Below, piece after piece: positions 1 through 9,025 of a DNA stretch of 64,000 bases. The notes below the pieces were generated by a model, which was not told the origin of the DNA, did not search any database, and was given only the letters and a program-made list of their open reading frames with translations. Position numbers and translations under genes: made by a program. Origin of the DNA: Candidatus Rhodoferax randersensis (lineage in GTDB: Bacteria > Pseudomonadota > Gammaproteobacteria > Burkholderiales > Burkholderiaceae_C). Within the stretch, counting starts at the first letter, position 1. Every line of letters starts with the position of its first letter. The stretch is from contig JADKEH010000020.1 in NCBI GenBank assembly GCA_016718155.1, forward strand, positions 1 through 64,000. The letters run 5' to 3'.

Positions 1-81
1 TCGCAATACCTGCGAATGATACTGGCCGCTGCGAATTAAGCTGGACATCAGATCCTCCCAAGAATGGCTTGCAGTCTACGC

Positions 82-111
82 TTCAAGCCGATACACTGGA
101 TATTTATACAG
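82..111 (+). promoter_or_regulatory. intI promoter overlapped by LexA-like box
   Basis: A promoter-like pair TTCAAG (82-87) and TATACA (105-110) is separated by 17 bp. The 16-bp sequence CTGGATATTTATACAG at 96-111 matches the LexA consensus CTGT-N8-ACAG with one mismatch and covers the -10 hexamer. The first in-frame ATG of the integrase is at 126, 15 bp downstream. SOS control of integron integrases through a LexA site on the -10 element is established for class 1 and Vibrio integrons; here it is inferred from sequence. Confidence 0.65.
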
Positions 112-125
112 TTATAAACCCAACC

Positions 126-1187
<1,062 letters not shown>

Positions 1188-1194
1188 TAGCAGA

Positions 1195-1440
1195 CTAGGC
1201 GCGCAGCGCCTCGTACTTGGCCTGTAGTTCGTCAGGCGACTCGACAAAGTCGGGATGCTGAATGATGCAGTCGGCCGGGCAGACCAGCTTGCACTGCGGC
1301 TCGTCCTCGGCGCCCACGCATTCGGTGCAGCGCAGCGGGTCGATCACGTACAGCGGGTCGCCGGTGGCGATGGCTTCGTTGGGGCAGACTGGGCGGCAGG
1401 CGTCGCAGGCGGTGCAGTCTTCGGTGATGATCAGGGCCAT
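1195..1440 (-). CDS. fdx: 2[4Fe-4S] ferredoxin of the benzoyl-CoA pathway
   Basis: 81-aa electron carrier, probable donor to benzoyl-CoA reductase. Cluster I ligands C9-C12-C15-C19 (CTACDACRPVCP) and cluster II ligands C38, C41, C50, C54 are visible. The eight-residue gap between the second and third Cys of the second motif, and the C-terminal tail, mark the Alvin type (Allochromatium/Thauera ferredoxins) with low-potential clusters. It is the last gene of the had-oah-dch-bcrCBAD operon, 40 bp after bcrD, as in Thauera-like clusters. KorAB, encoded divergently, would reduce it with 2-oxoglutarate. The ATG at 1440 was chosen because the upstream extension overlaps bcrD and has no ferredoxin similarity. 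Confidence 0.92.
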   Translation of the reverse strand: MALIITEDCTACDACRPVCPNEAIATGDPLYVIDPLRCTECVGAEDEPQCKLVCPADCIIQHPDFVESPDELQAKYEALRA

Positions 1441-1480
1441 GTCGTTCTTCCTCTGGGGTTGTCGTGTGTCTTGAAACGGG

Positions 1481-2327
1481 TCAGGCGGCCACCGCGCCCT
1501 CCAACTCCGCCAGCTTGCCGTGCCTGAAGGCGCCCCACAGGGCAGCGCCAATGGCGCCAGCGTAGATCGAATCGGGGTGCGAGCGGGCTGTGACCGTCAC
1601 CTTCTCGGCAATCATATCTTCCTGAATCGCCGCCAACAAGCCGGTGTCCAGTGCCAGCCCGCCGGTCAGCAGCGCGGTGCCGGTCTTGATGCCGGTGATC
1701 TTCAGCAGCTTGACGATGCGCGAGGCCATCGACATGTGGATGCCCTTCAGGATGTCGGCCGTGGCGATGCCGCGTGACACCATGTTGATGACGTCGGTCT
1801 CGGCCAGCACGGCGCAGATCGAGCTCACCTTTTCCGGGTCTTTCGAGCTTTGCGACAGCGGGCCGATTTCTTCCACCGCCACGCCCAGGTAGCGGGCGAT
1901 GTTCTCCAGAAACTGGCCCGAGCCGGAGGCGCACTGGCTGGTCATTTTGTACGACAGCACCTTGCCGCGCTCGTCGATGTAGATGGCGCGGCCATTGAGC
2001 GCGCCGATGTCCACCACGGCGCGTGCGCGTGGGGTCCAGGAACACGCCGCCGCGGGCGTGCGTGGTCATGGAATAGAAGTGCCCGGTGGCAAACTTGACG
2101 TTCTCGCCCTCGCCGGTGGTGGCGATGTAGTCGATGTCGTCGCGGCTCAGGCCAGCGTCGGCCATAACGCCTTCAAAACCCTCCTGCGCCAGCGTCATGA
2201 TGTCGCGGCTGCGGATGCGCTCGCAACGCTTGGCCAGCCATTCCTGGCGGCCGTCGTCGTGGGTGCGAAACAGCACGGACTTGACCGCGCCAGAACCAAT
2301 ATCGAGTCCGATGGTGGTAATGCTCAT
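1481..2327 (-). pseudogene. bcrD: Benzoyl-CoA reductase subunit D, frameshifted as given
   Basis: ATPase-module subunit (ASKHA, HgdC-like) that pairs with BcrA to drive ATP-dependent electron transfer into the BcrBC active site. The first part starts MSITTIGLDIGSGAVKSV and runs to RGGVFLDP; the rest (AVVDIGALNGRAIYIDE through TALLTGGLALDTG to the C-terminus) is in another frame. The break is at a run of four G (2031-2034 on the plus strand). Deleting one base gives LDPRARAVVDIGALNGR and a continuous 281-aa protein, the usual family length. Cluster-ligand motif QCASGSGQFLE and SSICAV are in the second part. Everything else is conserved, so a homopolymer sequencing error is more likely than real inactivation, but the sequence alone cannot decide. 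Confidence 0.85.
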
Positions 2328-2399
2328 CTTGATCTCCAGTTAATCAGTTGAGGACCGAGCAAATGCGCTTCGCGTCACTTGGTCCGTCCCACAAGGTTG

Positions 2400-3743
2400 T
2401 TAGTTTGGCCTGTTTTCAGCCACTTTGCCGTCGTCCATGACGGCGCGCCAGGCAAAGGTGGCGCCGCCCAGTGCGCCGGTGTAGATTGAGTCGGGGTCGA
2501 TGTTGATGGTGAGTTCGCCGTAGTTCTCAAAAATCAGCTCGCGCAGCGATTTGACCGCCGCCTCGTTCTTGGCCACGCCGCCGGTGAAGGTGAACTGGTC
2601 CCGTATGCCGCCCGAGCGTGCCAGGATCGACATGGCGCGCAGGATGATGGCGCGGTGCAGGCCGGCCATGATGTCCTCGCGCTTTTCGCCCAGGCTCAGG
2701 CGGTCGCGCAGCTCGGCGCCGGCAAACACGGTGCAGGTGGAGTTGATGCGCACGTTCTTGGTGGACTTCATCGCCAGCGGCCCCAGTTCGTGCAGACCCA
2801 TGTTCATCTCGTCGGCGATGTAGCCCAGGTAACGGCCGCAACCGGCGGCGCAACGGTCGTTCATCTGGAAGCTTTCCACGATGCCGTTGGGGTCGATCTG
2901 GATCGCCTTGGTATCCTGCCCGCCGATGTCGAGCACGGTGGCGGTGTTGGGGTACATCACGTGCGCACCCAGGCCGTGGCACAGAATCTCGGAGCGGATG
3001 TGTTCCTTGGAAAACGGCAGGCGCGCGCGGCCGTAACCGGTGCCCACCACATAGGTCTCCACCATCTCGGTGTCCAGGATGCCCTTGATTGGCGCCTCTA
3101 CCTGCGTGCGCCGCGCCGCAGTGGCCGGCAGGGCCACAAAGGTGCGCTCCAGCGCGGCCAGCAGGTGGCGGCGGATGGAGTCGGCGTAGACGCGGTTTTC
3201 CACCTCGATGATGGAGCGGTCGAACACATTGAGCAAGAAGTCGTAGCGCGTGCCCGCCTCTTTGGCTACCACCTCGCCGATCGCCAGGTACTGGCTACCG
3301 GCGATGTCGCGGAAAAAGTCGCTCTTGCGCTTGGCGCCGGGCTTGAACAAATCGGCGGCTTCGGCCTGCAGGCGGCGAAACACCTCGGTCAGCGCCACCT
3401 CAACGGCTTTGGTACTGTCGCCAAACTTGGCGGTGGCCAGGCTGCGGTGGCAGGTTTCGCCCAGGTCTCCCAGTTGCTCCAGATACTGCTCCAGCCGGAA
3501 GTCGCGCTCAAGCTGGCCCAGAAACTCGTCCAGCGCACCGTCCAGCGCATTGGTGGTGCCCAGCGCCTGGCGAAACAGGTAGAAGCGGCCGTTGACCAGC
3601 GCCTCCTGTTTGGCGATGGTGGCCGCCGTGTCGTAGTTGGAGCGCGAGTTGGTGATGCCGCGCCCGAGGATGTTTTGGTTCTCGTCAATCACCACCGCCT
3701 TGGTGGTGGTGGAGCCGAGGTCAATGCCGATGAAACAACGCAT
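2400..3743 (-). CDS. bcrA: Benzoyl-CoA reductase subunit A
   Basis: Second ATPase-module subunit of class I (ATP-dependent) benzoyl-CoA reductase, which reduces benzoyl-CoA to cyclohexa-1,5-diene-1-carbonyl-CoA. The 447-aa protein has the ASKHA phosphate loop GIDLGSTTTKAVV at 6-18, the second motif LDIGGQDTKAIQI at 271-283, and the cysteines expected to hold the [4Fe-4S] cluster shared with BcrD: C298 (NDRCAAGCGRYL) and C337 (NSTCTVFAGAEL). A glycine-rich FTFTGGVAKNEAAV lies near the C-terminus. The insert around 50-230 distinguishes BcrA from the shorter BcrD. The start has an AAGGA ribosome site 8 bp upstream. The 138-bp gap to bcrB holds a dispersed repeat. Confidence 0.95.
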   Translation of the reverse strand: MRCFIGIDLGSTTTKAVVIDENQNILGRGITNSRSNYDTAATIAKQEALVNGRFYLFRQALGTTNALDGALDEFLGQLERDFRLEQYLEQLGDLGETCHRSLATAKFGDSTKAVEVALTEVFRRLQAEAADLFKPGAKRKSDFFRDIAGSQYLAIGEVVAKEAGTRYDFLLNVFDRSIIEVENRVYADSIRRHLLAALERTFVALPATAARRTQVEAPIKGILDTEMVETYVVGTGYGRARLPFSKEHIRSEILCHGLGAHVMYPNTATVLDIGGQDTKAIQIDPNGIVESFQMNDRCAAGCGRYLGYIADEMNMGLHELGPLAMKSTKNVRINSTCTVFAGAELRDRLSLGEKREDIMAGLHRAIILRAMSILARSGGIRDQFTFTGGVAKNEAAVKSLRELIFENYGELTINIDPDSIYTGALGGATFAWRAVMDDGKVAENRPN

Positions 3744-3791
3744 GATGGTCTTCCTTCAATTGAACTTCTAAGAATTGGTGCGAGCAGAAGG

Positions 3792-3872
3792 CGTCATTGC
3801 GAGCGAAGCGCGGCAATCCATGCATTTGACGCTTCACGATGGATCGCCACGGCCTGCGGCCTCGCGATGACG
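3792..3872. repeat. Dispersed palindromic repeat, copy 1 (bcrB-bcrA gap)
   Basis: Contains both core arms: CGTCATTGCGAGCGAAGCG followed by CGGCAATCCATG, then GATCGCCACGGCCTGCGG with CTCGCGATGACG. It sits inside the bcr operon between bcrB and bcrA, and its two halves can fold back on each other. Confidence 0.85.
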
Positions 3873-3881
3873 CTGCGGCGT

Positions 3882-5201
3882 TCAATGCACCCCCGTCAGC
3901 GCAGCGCGCTTGGCCTTGACCATCTGGAAGTAGCTCTCCAGCCGGTTCTTCACGTTGGCGCCCGAGAAGTAGCGCGGGTCCACCAGATCGGTCTCGATGA
4001 AGGCGGCCGGCTTGCCGGTGCGTTTTTCAACTTCACGCATCATCAGCAACTGTCCGGCCGAGAAGCTGTTGCAGCTCTTGATCGAGTTGATCAGCAACCC
4101 GTCGGCCTGGTACTCGTCGATGTACTTGCAGATCAGGTCGATGCGCGAGGGCAGGTTCAGGTTGGTGTAGCAGCCCAGGCAGTAGTCGGCCAGCGACTCC
4201 AGGGGGTTCTCCGGGTCGTGGCGAAAGCCCAGGTCGTACAGGCCGCCGACCTTGGCGTAGGTGCTGGAGACCACCACCGCGCCTTCGTCGTAGAACATTT
4301 TCCAGAAGTCGCGAAAGCTGGTCCAGTTGGGCGGGCCTTCCACCACCAGGCGGTATTTTTCCTCGCCCATTTCGCCTTCGGGCGTGATCGGGCCCTTGCC
4401 TTCACGCACCCGCTGCTCGATCTCCTGGCGCAGCATCTGGTAGTACTGCGTGGCTTCGGGCGTACCGCGAAACGCGGTAAAGATCGGGCCGATGTAGTAG
4501 ACCGCGCCAAAGTAGCCGTCAATCGGTGACGGGCGGGCCTTGGCCGACTGCAACACCTTGACCAGATCGTCCTCGGCCTTGGCCGATTCGCGCATGTACT
4601 GGCGCAGGCGGTCGATGTCGAACTTGACGCCCGAGATGCGCTCCAGCGTGGGGATGACGGTTTCCTTGAGCTGCTTGACCACGTAGTCGCGCATGCTCTT
4701 GGATATCTTGCCCTCGGCCTGATAGGGCACATGCAGCATCACGGTTTCGCAACCGTACTTGTGGCGAATCAGCTCAAACCACTTCATGAAAGTGAAGCAG
4801 CCGGTGTAGGACAGCAGCAGGATGTCCGGCTTGGGCAGCGGGTCGCCCGTGGGCCCCAGTTCGCCACCGAGCATCATGCCCATGTCGGCCTTGACGTAGG
4901 TGCAGACGTCTTCGGAGTGGCCGTCGCGCTCGGCGTCCATGATCATCTTGCCGGACTTCTTGCGCATGCCGTTTTGCAGCGCGTTGGTCTCGGGCAGGCT
5001 GCGCGCGAAGTCGAAGCACATCAGCAACTCGTTCAGGTTGCCCGGCACAAAGGTGGCGGATACCTTTTTGTTGTTGGCGCGGGCGGTGGCCAACTCCATG
5101 TAGTTTTTGGAGATCAGCTCCTTCTGGAGCCACATCGCGTCCTCTTTCTGGACGTCTTGCGGCTTCTTGACGGAAGTGGGCATGGCGACGGTGGTGTTCA
5201 T
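3882..5201 (-). CDS. bcrB: Benzoyl-CoA reductase subunit B
   Basis: Active-site module subunit (HgdB/2-hydroxyacyl-CoA dehydratase fold), partner of BcrC; together they bind benzoyl-CoA and two [4Fe-4S] clusters. The 439-aa protein shows the family landmarks NYMELATARANNKKV, LLLSYTGCFTFMKWFE (about 130-145), ADYCLGCYTNLNLPSR (about 340-355) and INSIKSCNSFSAGQLLMM (about 375-390), whose cysteines are candidate cluster ligands. Length agrees with Thauera and Azoarcus BcrB/BzdO (about 430-450 aa). ATG at 5201 has an AGGGA ribosome site. The 170-bp gap to bcrC is filled by a dispersed repeat, unusual for tightly spaced subunit genes. Confidence 0.95.
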   Translation of the reverse strand: MNTTVAMPTSVKKPQDVQKEDAMWLQKELISKNYMELATARANNKKVSATFVPGNLNELLMCFDFARSLPETNALQNGMRKKSGKMIMDAERDGHSEDVCTYVKADMGMMLGGELGPTGDPLPKPDILLLSYTGCFTFMKWFELIRHKYGCETVMLHVPYQAEGKISKSMRDYVVKQLKETVIPTLERISGVKFDIDRLRQYMRESAKAEDDLVKVLQSAKARPSPIDGYFGAVYYIGPIFTAFRGTPEATQYYQMLRQEIEQRVREGKGPITPEGEMGEEKYRLVVEGPPNWTSFRDFWKMFYDEGAVVVSSTYAKVGGLYDLGFRHDPENPLESLADYCLGCYTNLNLPSRIDLICKYIDEYQADGLLINSIKSCNSFSAGQLLMMREVEKRTGKPAAFIETDLVDPRYFSGANVKNRLESYFQMVKAKRAALTGVH

Positions 5202-5268
5202 TTCGGTTTCCCTATTGATATTTGCGCGGTTGGTTACAACGGTTCAATTGAGTGGACGGCCGCTCTCG

Positions 5269-5354
5269 CGTCATTGCGAGGAGCGAAGCGACGCGGCAAT
5301 CCATCGTGCAGAGCCACGGGGGGCGTGGATTGCTTCGCTGCGCTCGCAATGACG
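5269..5354. repeat. Dispersed palindromic repeat, copy 2 (bcrC-bcrB gap)
   Basis: Outer arms CGTCATTGCGAG and CTCGCAATGACG with inner GGCAATCCA and TGGATTGC make an almost complete hairpin inside the bcr operon. The left arm contains an extra GAG (GAGGAGCGAAGCG). Confidence 0.85.
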
Positions 5355-5371
5355 GATACGAAGTGGCGGTT

Positions 5372-6550
5372 TCATGCTTCGTTCCACAGCTTGATTGAGT
5401 CAGCAAAGGTGCCGGCCTGCTCCCGGATGGGCGCCATCTGACCGGTGTTCTCGGCGTACTTGAACGCGGTGTGCGGAATCTTGTGTTTGGTCAGCACGTC
5501 TTGCAGCATCGGGCGCTCCAGCAGCGCCGGGTCGCAGAACGAGGGCGCCGCAAACACCACGCCTTCGGCGCCCATGGTCTTGACCTGCTTGAGCAGGTAC
5601 TGGCCCTTGTCCTCGCGCCGCGCGTCGTACTTGGCCGCGGTCACGGCCGAGCGGTGCAGGAAGGCCTTGGACAGTTCGCGCAGCGGGTCGCCGTTGGCGG
5701 GCACGTCGTCCAGCAGCCAGCGGCTGACCAGCACAAAGTCATCATCCACCACGTAGCAGCCAGCCATCTCGATGGATTTGAGCAGGGTCAACGGGGGTTG
5801 TTCGCAGAAGGTGCCGTTGATCACCACGCGAGCGTTGTCGCGTTTGGGGCGCGGTACCGCGTCGGTGGCGGCGATGTATTCGCGCACCAGCTTGGTGTGC
5901 TCCTCGGGTGGCAGCACCATGCCGGCACGCTGCACCAGATAGACCTCGGAGGTGGGCGCCTGCCAGGGCTTGGCGGCGCGGTAGGCATACAGCTCGCGGA
6001 TGGCGGCGCGGTTCTCGTTGTAAACCGCGATGGAGGCGTTCAAGGCTTCGTCGGTGATGGGCTTGCCCATCAGCTTGCCGAAGTCTTCGCGCAGCACTTC
6101 CATCTCTTCCATGTAGAACTTGCCACCGACCTCGTCGTCGTAGTTCTGCGGCACGTCGACGTAGCGCACGTACTTGTCCTTGAACAGGATCTGCCACATG
6201 CCCGACAGGTTGCGGATCACGTCGCAAATGCTGGGGAACAACATCCCGTCCAGACAGTCCAGGCGCCCGGTCAGGCCCAGCTCGATGGTGGAGCGCGGAA
6301 TGCGGCAGATGTAGCTCTGGTAGTAGGCGTCGCCCTGAATCACTTCGAGCTGATCGCCGCCGCCCAGGATGCCCACCGGCAGCATGCCCGCGGCATGAAT
6401 CAGTTCGCGCGGCACATAAACCGGCATGTAGCCGATGGCCTTGCGGCCAGGCACGGCGGCCTTCCACTCTTTGACGGCGTTGAAATGCAAGTCCTCAAAC
6501 AGCGCCTGGCAGCGCTCCACAATTTGCTGGACGGGGGTGGTCGGTGACAT
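5372..6550 (-). CDS. bcrC: Benzoyl-CoA reductase subunit C
   Basis: 392-aa HgdB-like subunit that forms the substrate-reducing module with BcrB. Recognisable segments are VPGRKAIGYMPVYVPREL (about 28-45), HAAGMLPVGILGGGDQL, LDCLDGMLFPSICDVIRNL (about 97-115, with two conserved Cys) and VVFAAPSFCDPALLERP (about 325-340, another Cys). The ATG at 6550 shares one base with the dch stop (TGATG), so the two are probably translationally coupled; an upstream TTG at 6553 is less likely. Gene order bcrC-B-A-D is that of the Thauera-type enzyme. Confidence 0.95.
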   Translation of the reverse strand: MSPTTPVQQIVERCQALFEDLHFNAVKEWKAAVPGRKAIGYMPVYVPRELIHAAGMLPVGILGGGDQLEVIQGDAYYQSYICRIPRSTIELGLTGRLDCLDGMLFPSICDVIRNLSGMWQILFKDKYVRYVDVPQNYDDEVGGKFYMEEMEVLREDFGKLMGKPITDEALNASIAVYNENRAAIRELYAYRAAKPWQAPTSEVYLVQRAGMVLPPEEHTKLVREYIAATDAVPRPKRDNARVVINGTFCEQPPLTLLKSIEMAGCYVVDDDFVLVSRWLLDDVPANGDPLRELSKAFLHRSAVTAAKYDARREDKGQYLLKQVKTMGAEGVVFAAPSFCDPALLERPMLQDVLTKHKIPHTAFKYAENTGQMAPIREQAGTFADSIKLWNEA

Positions 6551-7323
6551 CAAACATGCTCCCAGGTTGGTGCGCGCCGGGCAAGAAAGGCTGCCAGCCC
6601 TTCGTTGGCATCGCGGGTTTTCATGAGGCGGTTGAGGTACAGGCCCTCAACCTCGGTCAGACGCGCGCGCAGGTCGCGAATCAGGGGACCCCGCGCCGCA
6701 GCCACGGCACATTGCAGTGCGGCGGCGCTCTTGGGCGCGAGGTGGGTATCAAAGTAGGCCAGCGCGGCGGCCTCGGGGTCGACCGCCACCACCTGCACCA
6801 GGCCGGCCGCGAGCGCCTCGCCACCCGTGAGCGCGCGCCCCGAGAACAGCAGGTCTTCGGCGGTCGGCTGGTTCACGCGGTAGGGCAGCAGGCAGGAGGC
6901 AGCCGGGGCGAACACGCCCAGCATCATCTCGGGCTGGCCCAGCTTGGCGTCAGGCGTGGCGAAGATCGGCCCACCGGCCAGCACCACTTCCAGCCCGCCA
7001 CCCAGGCACTGGCCGCGCACGGCGGTGAGGATGGGCACCGGATACTCGACCATGGCAAGGATCAGGGTGTGCAAGGCGGCCAGCATGCCGGCGCAACGCT
7101 CGGCCACATGTTCTTCGACGCTGGCGCCAAAGCTGAAGTGGCTGCCTTCGGCATCCAGCAGCACGCCGCGCAGGCCATGGCTGCCACGGTGCGCGTTGAA
7201 GGCCGCGAGCAAGGCGCCGATCATGGCCGCATCCACGATGTTGGCCTTGGGTCTGGACAGGCGCAGGCGCAACAGCGCGCCGTCGCGGTCGAGCCAGACT
7301 TTGAGGGGGGAGGTATCGGTCAC
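6550..7323 (-). CDS. dch: Cyclohexa-1,5-diene-1-carbonyl-CoA hydratase
   Basis: Crotonase-fold enzyme that adds water to the dienoyl-CoA made by benzoyl-CoA reductase, giving 6-hydroxycyclohex-1-ene-1-carbonyl-CoA. The 257-aa product carries the oxyanion-hole segments HFSFGASVEEH and GQCLGGGLEVVLAG and the second-loop region GQPEMMLGVFAPAASCLLP. The GTG at 7323 is chosen: AGGA lies 7 bp upstream and the resulting length equals Thauera Dch (about 258 aa). The longer in-frame reading from 7383 would begin in a dispersed repeat (MPRCARND). The stop overlaps the bcrC start. Confidence 0.92.
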   Translation of the reverse strand: MTDTSPLKVWLDRDGALLRLRLSRPKANIVDAAMIGALLAAFNAHRGSHGLRGVLLDAEGSHFSFGASVEEHVAERCAGMLAALHTLILAMVEYPVPILTAVRGQCLGGGLEVVLAGGPIFATPDAKLGQPEMMLGVFAPAASCLLPYRVNQPTAEDLLFSGRALTGGEALAAGLVQVVAVDPEAAALAYFDTHLAPKSAAALQCAVAAARGPLIRDLRARLTEVEGLYLNRLMKTRDANEGLAAFLARRAPTWEHV

Positions 7324-7358
7324 AACTTGGTCCTGTAATGAGATGGACGTTCCGGCCT

Positions 7359-7492
7359 CGTCATTGCGAGCGCAGCGCGGCAATCCATGACTGCGTGCAT
7401 TGCTGCGCGGTTTGCGTCATTGCGAGGCGCTTTGGCGACGCGGCAATCCGGAAGTCCGGGTCATGGATTGCCGCGCTGCGCTCGCAATGACG
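7359..7492. repeat. Dispersed palindromic repeat, copy 3 (oah-dch gap)
   Basis: A compound copy: CGTCATTGCGAGCGCAGCG arm, an internal second CGTCATTGCGAGGCGC arm, and a closing TGGATTGCCGCGCTGCGCTC-GCAATGACG arm. It separates oah from dch and supplies the spurious N-terminal extension of dch. Confidence 0.85.
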
Positions 7493-7510
7493 AAACTGGT
7501 GATTTGCCAT
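7361..7510 (-). other. Small open frame behind a Shine-Dalgarno-like array
   Basis: An ATG at 7510 directly follows the CAGGAA repeats and opens a 49-codon frame (begins MANHQFRHCERSAAIHD) made almost wholly of the dispersed repeat. It is probably not a functional protein, but with a repeated AGGA motif in front of it, it could be translated between oah and dch and affect ribosome flow to dch. No known family. Confidence 0.2.
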
Positions 7511-7552
7511 TTCCTGTTCCTGTTCCTGTTCCTGTTCCTGGTCCTGGTCCTG
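7511..7552. repeat. Hexamer tandem array (TTCCTG)5(GTCCTG)2
   Basis: Seven hexamer units immediately after the oah stop codon; a partial GTCC unit follows. On the coding strand they read CAGGAC and CAGGAA, so each unit carries an AGGA Shine-Dalgarno core, and the last is next to an ATG. Tandem hexamers can change copy number by slippage. Confidence 0.9.
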
Positions 7553-7557
7553 GTCCC

Positions 7558-8670
7558 TCAAGCCTTGCGCTTGGCTTTGGGTTGAATCTCGTCGTGCAGC
7601 GGGCCGACCCAGCTTTGGCCAGCGGCCAGCTTCTGGCGCAGCAGCACGAAGTCGGCTTCGCGGTCTTCCTTGGTGCCTTCGTTGAAGGCGGTGAAGCCGG
7701 CGCGCGCTTCGGTCATCATGTTCAGGGCCAGCCAGGCGCGCGAATTCTCTTTGTTCTTGTCCCAGGCTTCGAGCTTGGGCTTGCGCAATTCCTCGATGGT
7801 CTTGGTGGTGCAGTCGGGGAAGGTGAGCAGCATCTTGGCGCACAGCTCTTCGACCCGCGCGTCGAGCATCGACAGGTCCACCGTGCCGCTTGCCATCACG
7901 GCCTTGCCGGCCTTGGCGGCGTCGCCGGTCTTGGCTTCGCCGTAGGTGTTGCGGCCAAACTCATCGACCATGCGCTGGGTTTCCACCAGCGGGTTGGCGA
8001 CATACTTGCCGTCCACCTTGAGCGCGGGCACGATGTCGGTCAAGATGCCCATCTGGTAAGCCTTGTGGGCCGAAAAGGGCTCGCAAAGCACGCAGGCCGC
8101 CATGGCGCGCTCGGCGCCCACGATCACCGGCAGGAAATCGGTGGCACCGCCAATCGGCGCAGAGCCGTGCTTGGGGCCGGCCTGGCCAAAGCGCGCCAGG
8201 TCTTGTGCCACCGAGAAGTCGCAGGCCATGCCAATCTCTTGCCCGCCGCCGATACGCATGCCGTTGACGCGGCAGATCACCGGCTTGTCGCACAGCAAAA
8301 TGGCGCTGACCATGTCGTTGAACAGGCGCATGTACTGGCGGTATTCCTGCGGGTGGCCGGCGTAGTACTCGGCGTATTCCTTGGTGTTGCCGCCGGTGCA
8401 AAAAGCCTTGTCGCCGGCGCCGGTGAACACCACGCAATTGACGTCACGCGAGTTGGAGGCGGCGCGCATCGCCAGGATCACGCCCTTGACCATGTCGGTG
8501 GTGTAGGAGTTGTACTGGCTGGGGTTGTCCAGCGTGATCCAGGCGTTGAACAGCCCCGGCACCACGCTGCCGTCGGGCAGCTTGGCCGGGCGCTTTTCGT
8601 AGCGCACGCCGGGCTTGGAGATGTCGTCCACCAGATCGTGGTTCTTGAAGTCGCGGGTAGAGGCGGTCAT
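7558..8670 (-). CDS. oah: 6-oxocyclohex-1-ene-1-carbonyl-CoA hydrolase
   Basis: Crotonase-superfamily ring-opening hydrolase that adds two waters to 6-oxocyclohex-1-enoyl-CoA and yields 3-hydroxypimelyl-CoA. The 370-aa protein has ITLDNPSQYNSYTTDMVKG (about 40-58), FTGAGDKAFCTGGNTKEYAEYY (about 84-105), VNGMRIGGGQEIGMACDFS (about 138-156) and GSAPIGGATDFLPV. The length and the C-terminal extension beyond a standard crotonase match Thauera Oah (about 377 aa). ATG at 8670 has AGGAG 8 bp upstream; the longer frame from 8796 comes from repeat DNA. It lies between had and dch on the same strand. Confidence 0.95.
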   Translation of the reverse strand: MTASTRDFKNHDLVDDISKPGVRYEKRPAKLPDGSVVPGLFNAWITLDNPSQYNSYTTDMVKGVILAMRAASNSRDVNCVVFTGAGDKAFCTGGNTKEYAEYYAGHPQEYRQYMRLFNDMVSAILLCDKPVICRVNGMRIGGGQEIGMACDFSVAQDLARFGQAGPKHGSAPIGGATDFLPVIVGAERAMAACVLCEPFSAHKAYQMGILTDIVPALKVDGKYVANPLVETQRMVDEFGRNTYGEAKTGDAAKAGKAVMASGTVDLSMLDARVEELCAKMLLTFPDCTTKTIEELRKPKLEAWDKNKENSRAWLALNMMTEARAGFTAFNEGTKEDREADFVLLRQKLAAGQSWVGPLHDEIQPKAKRKA

Positions 8671-8723
8671 GGTGGGGGCTCCTAGGTGTGGCAATGTTGT
8701 CTTTGAGGGCAATTCAGTCAATG

Positions 8724-8984
<261 letters not shown>

Positions 8985-9025
8985 GGAGGACGGGTTCATA
9001 AGGGTGGGTTCAAACTTGTCTCGCA

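Noticed and set aside
1..60. attC site or cassette boundary before intI
   Set aside because: No GTTRRRY/RYYYAAC core pair could be found in the bases available; only two CTGCGAAT direct repeats were seen, too little to call an attI.
2655..4529. Very long plus-strand open frame (over 600 codons) opposite bcrA and bcrB
   Set aside because: It is antisense to two recognised genes, has His/Gly/Val-biased composition typical of the reverse of GC-rich codons, and no domain.
7361..7843. 160-codon minus-strand frame spanning the hexamer array and the oah end
   Set aside because: Overlaps the oah coding end in another frame and consists of repeat translation (QEQEQEQE, CERSAAIHD); only its last 49 codons are listed, at low confidence.
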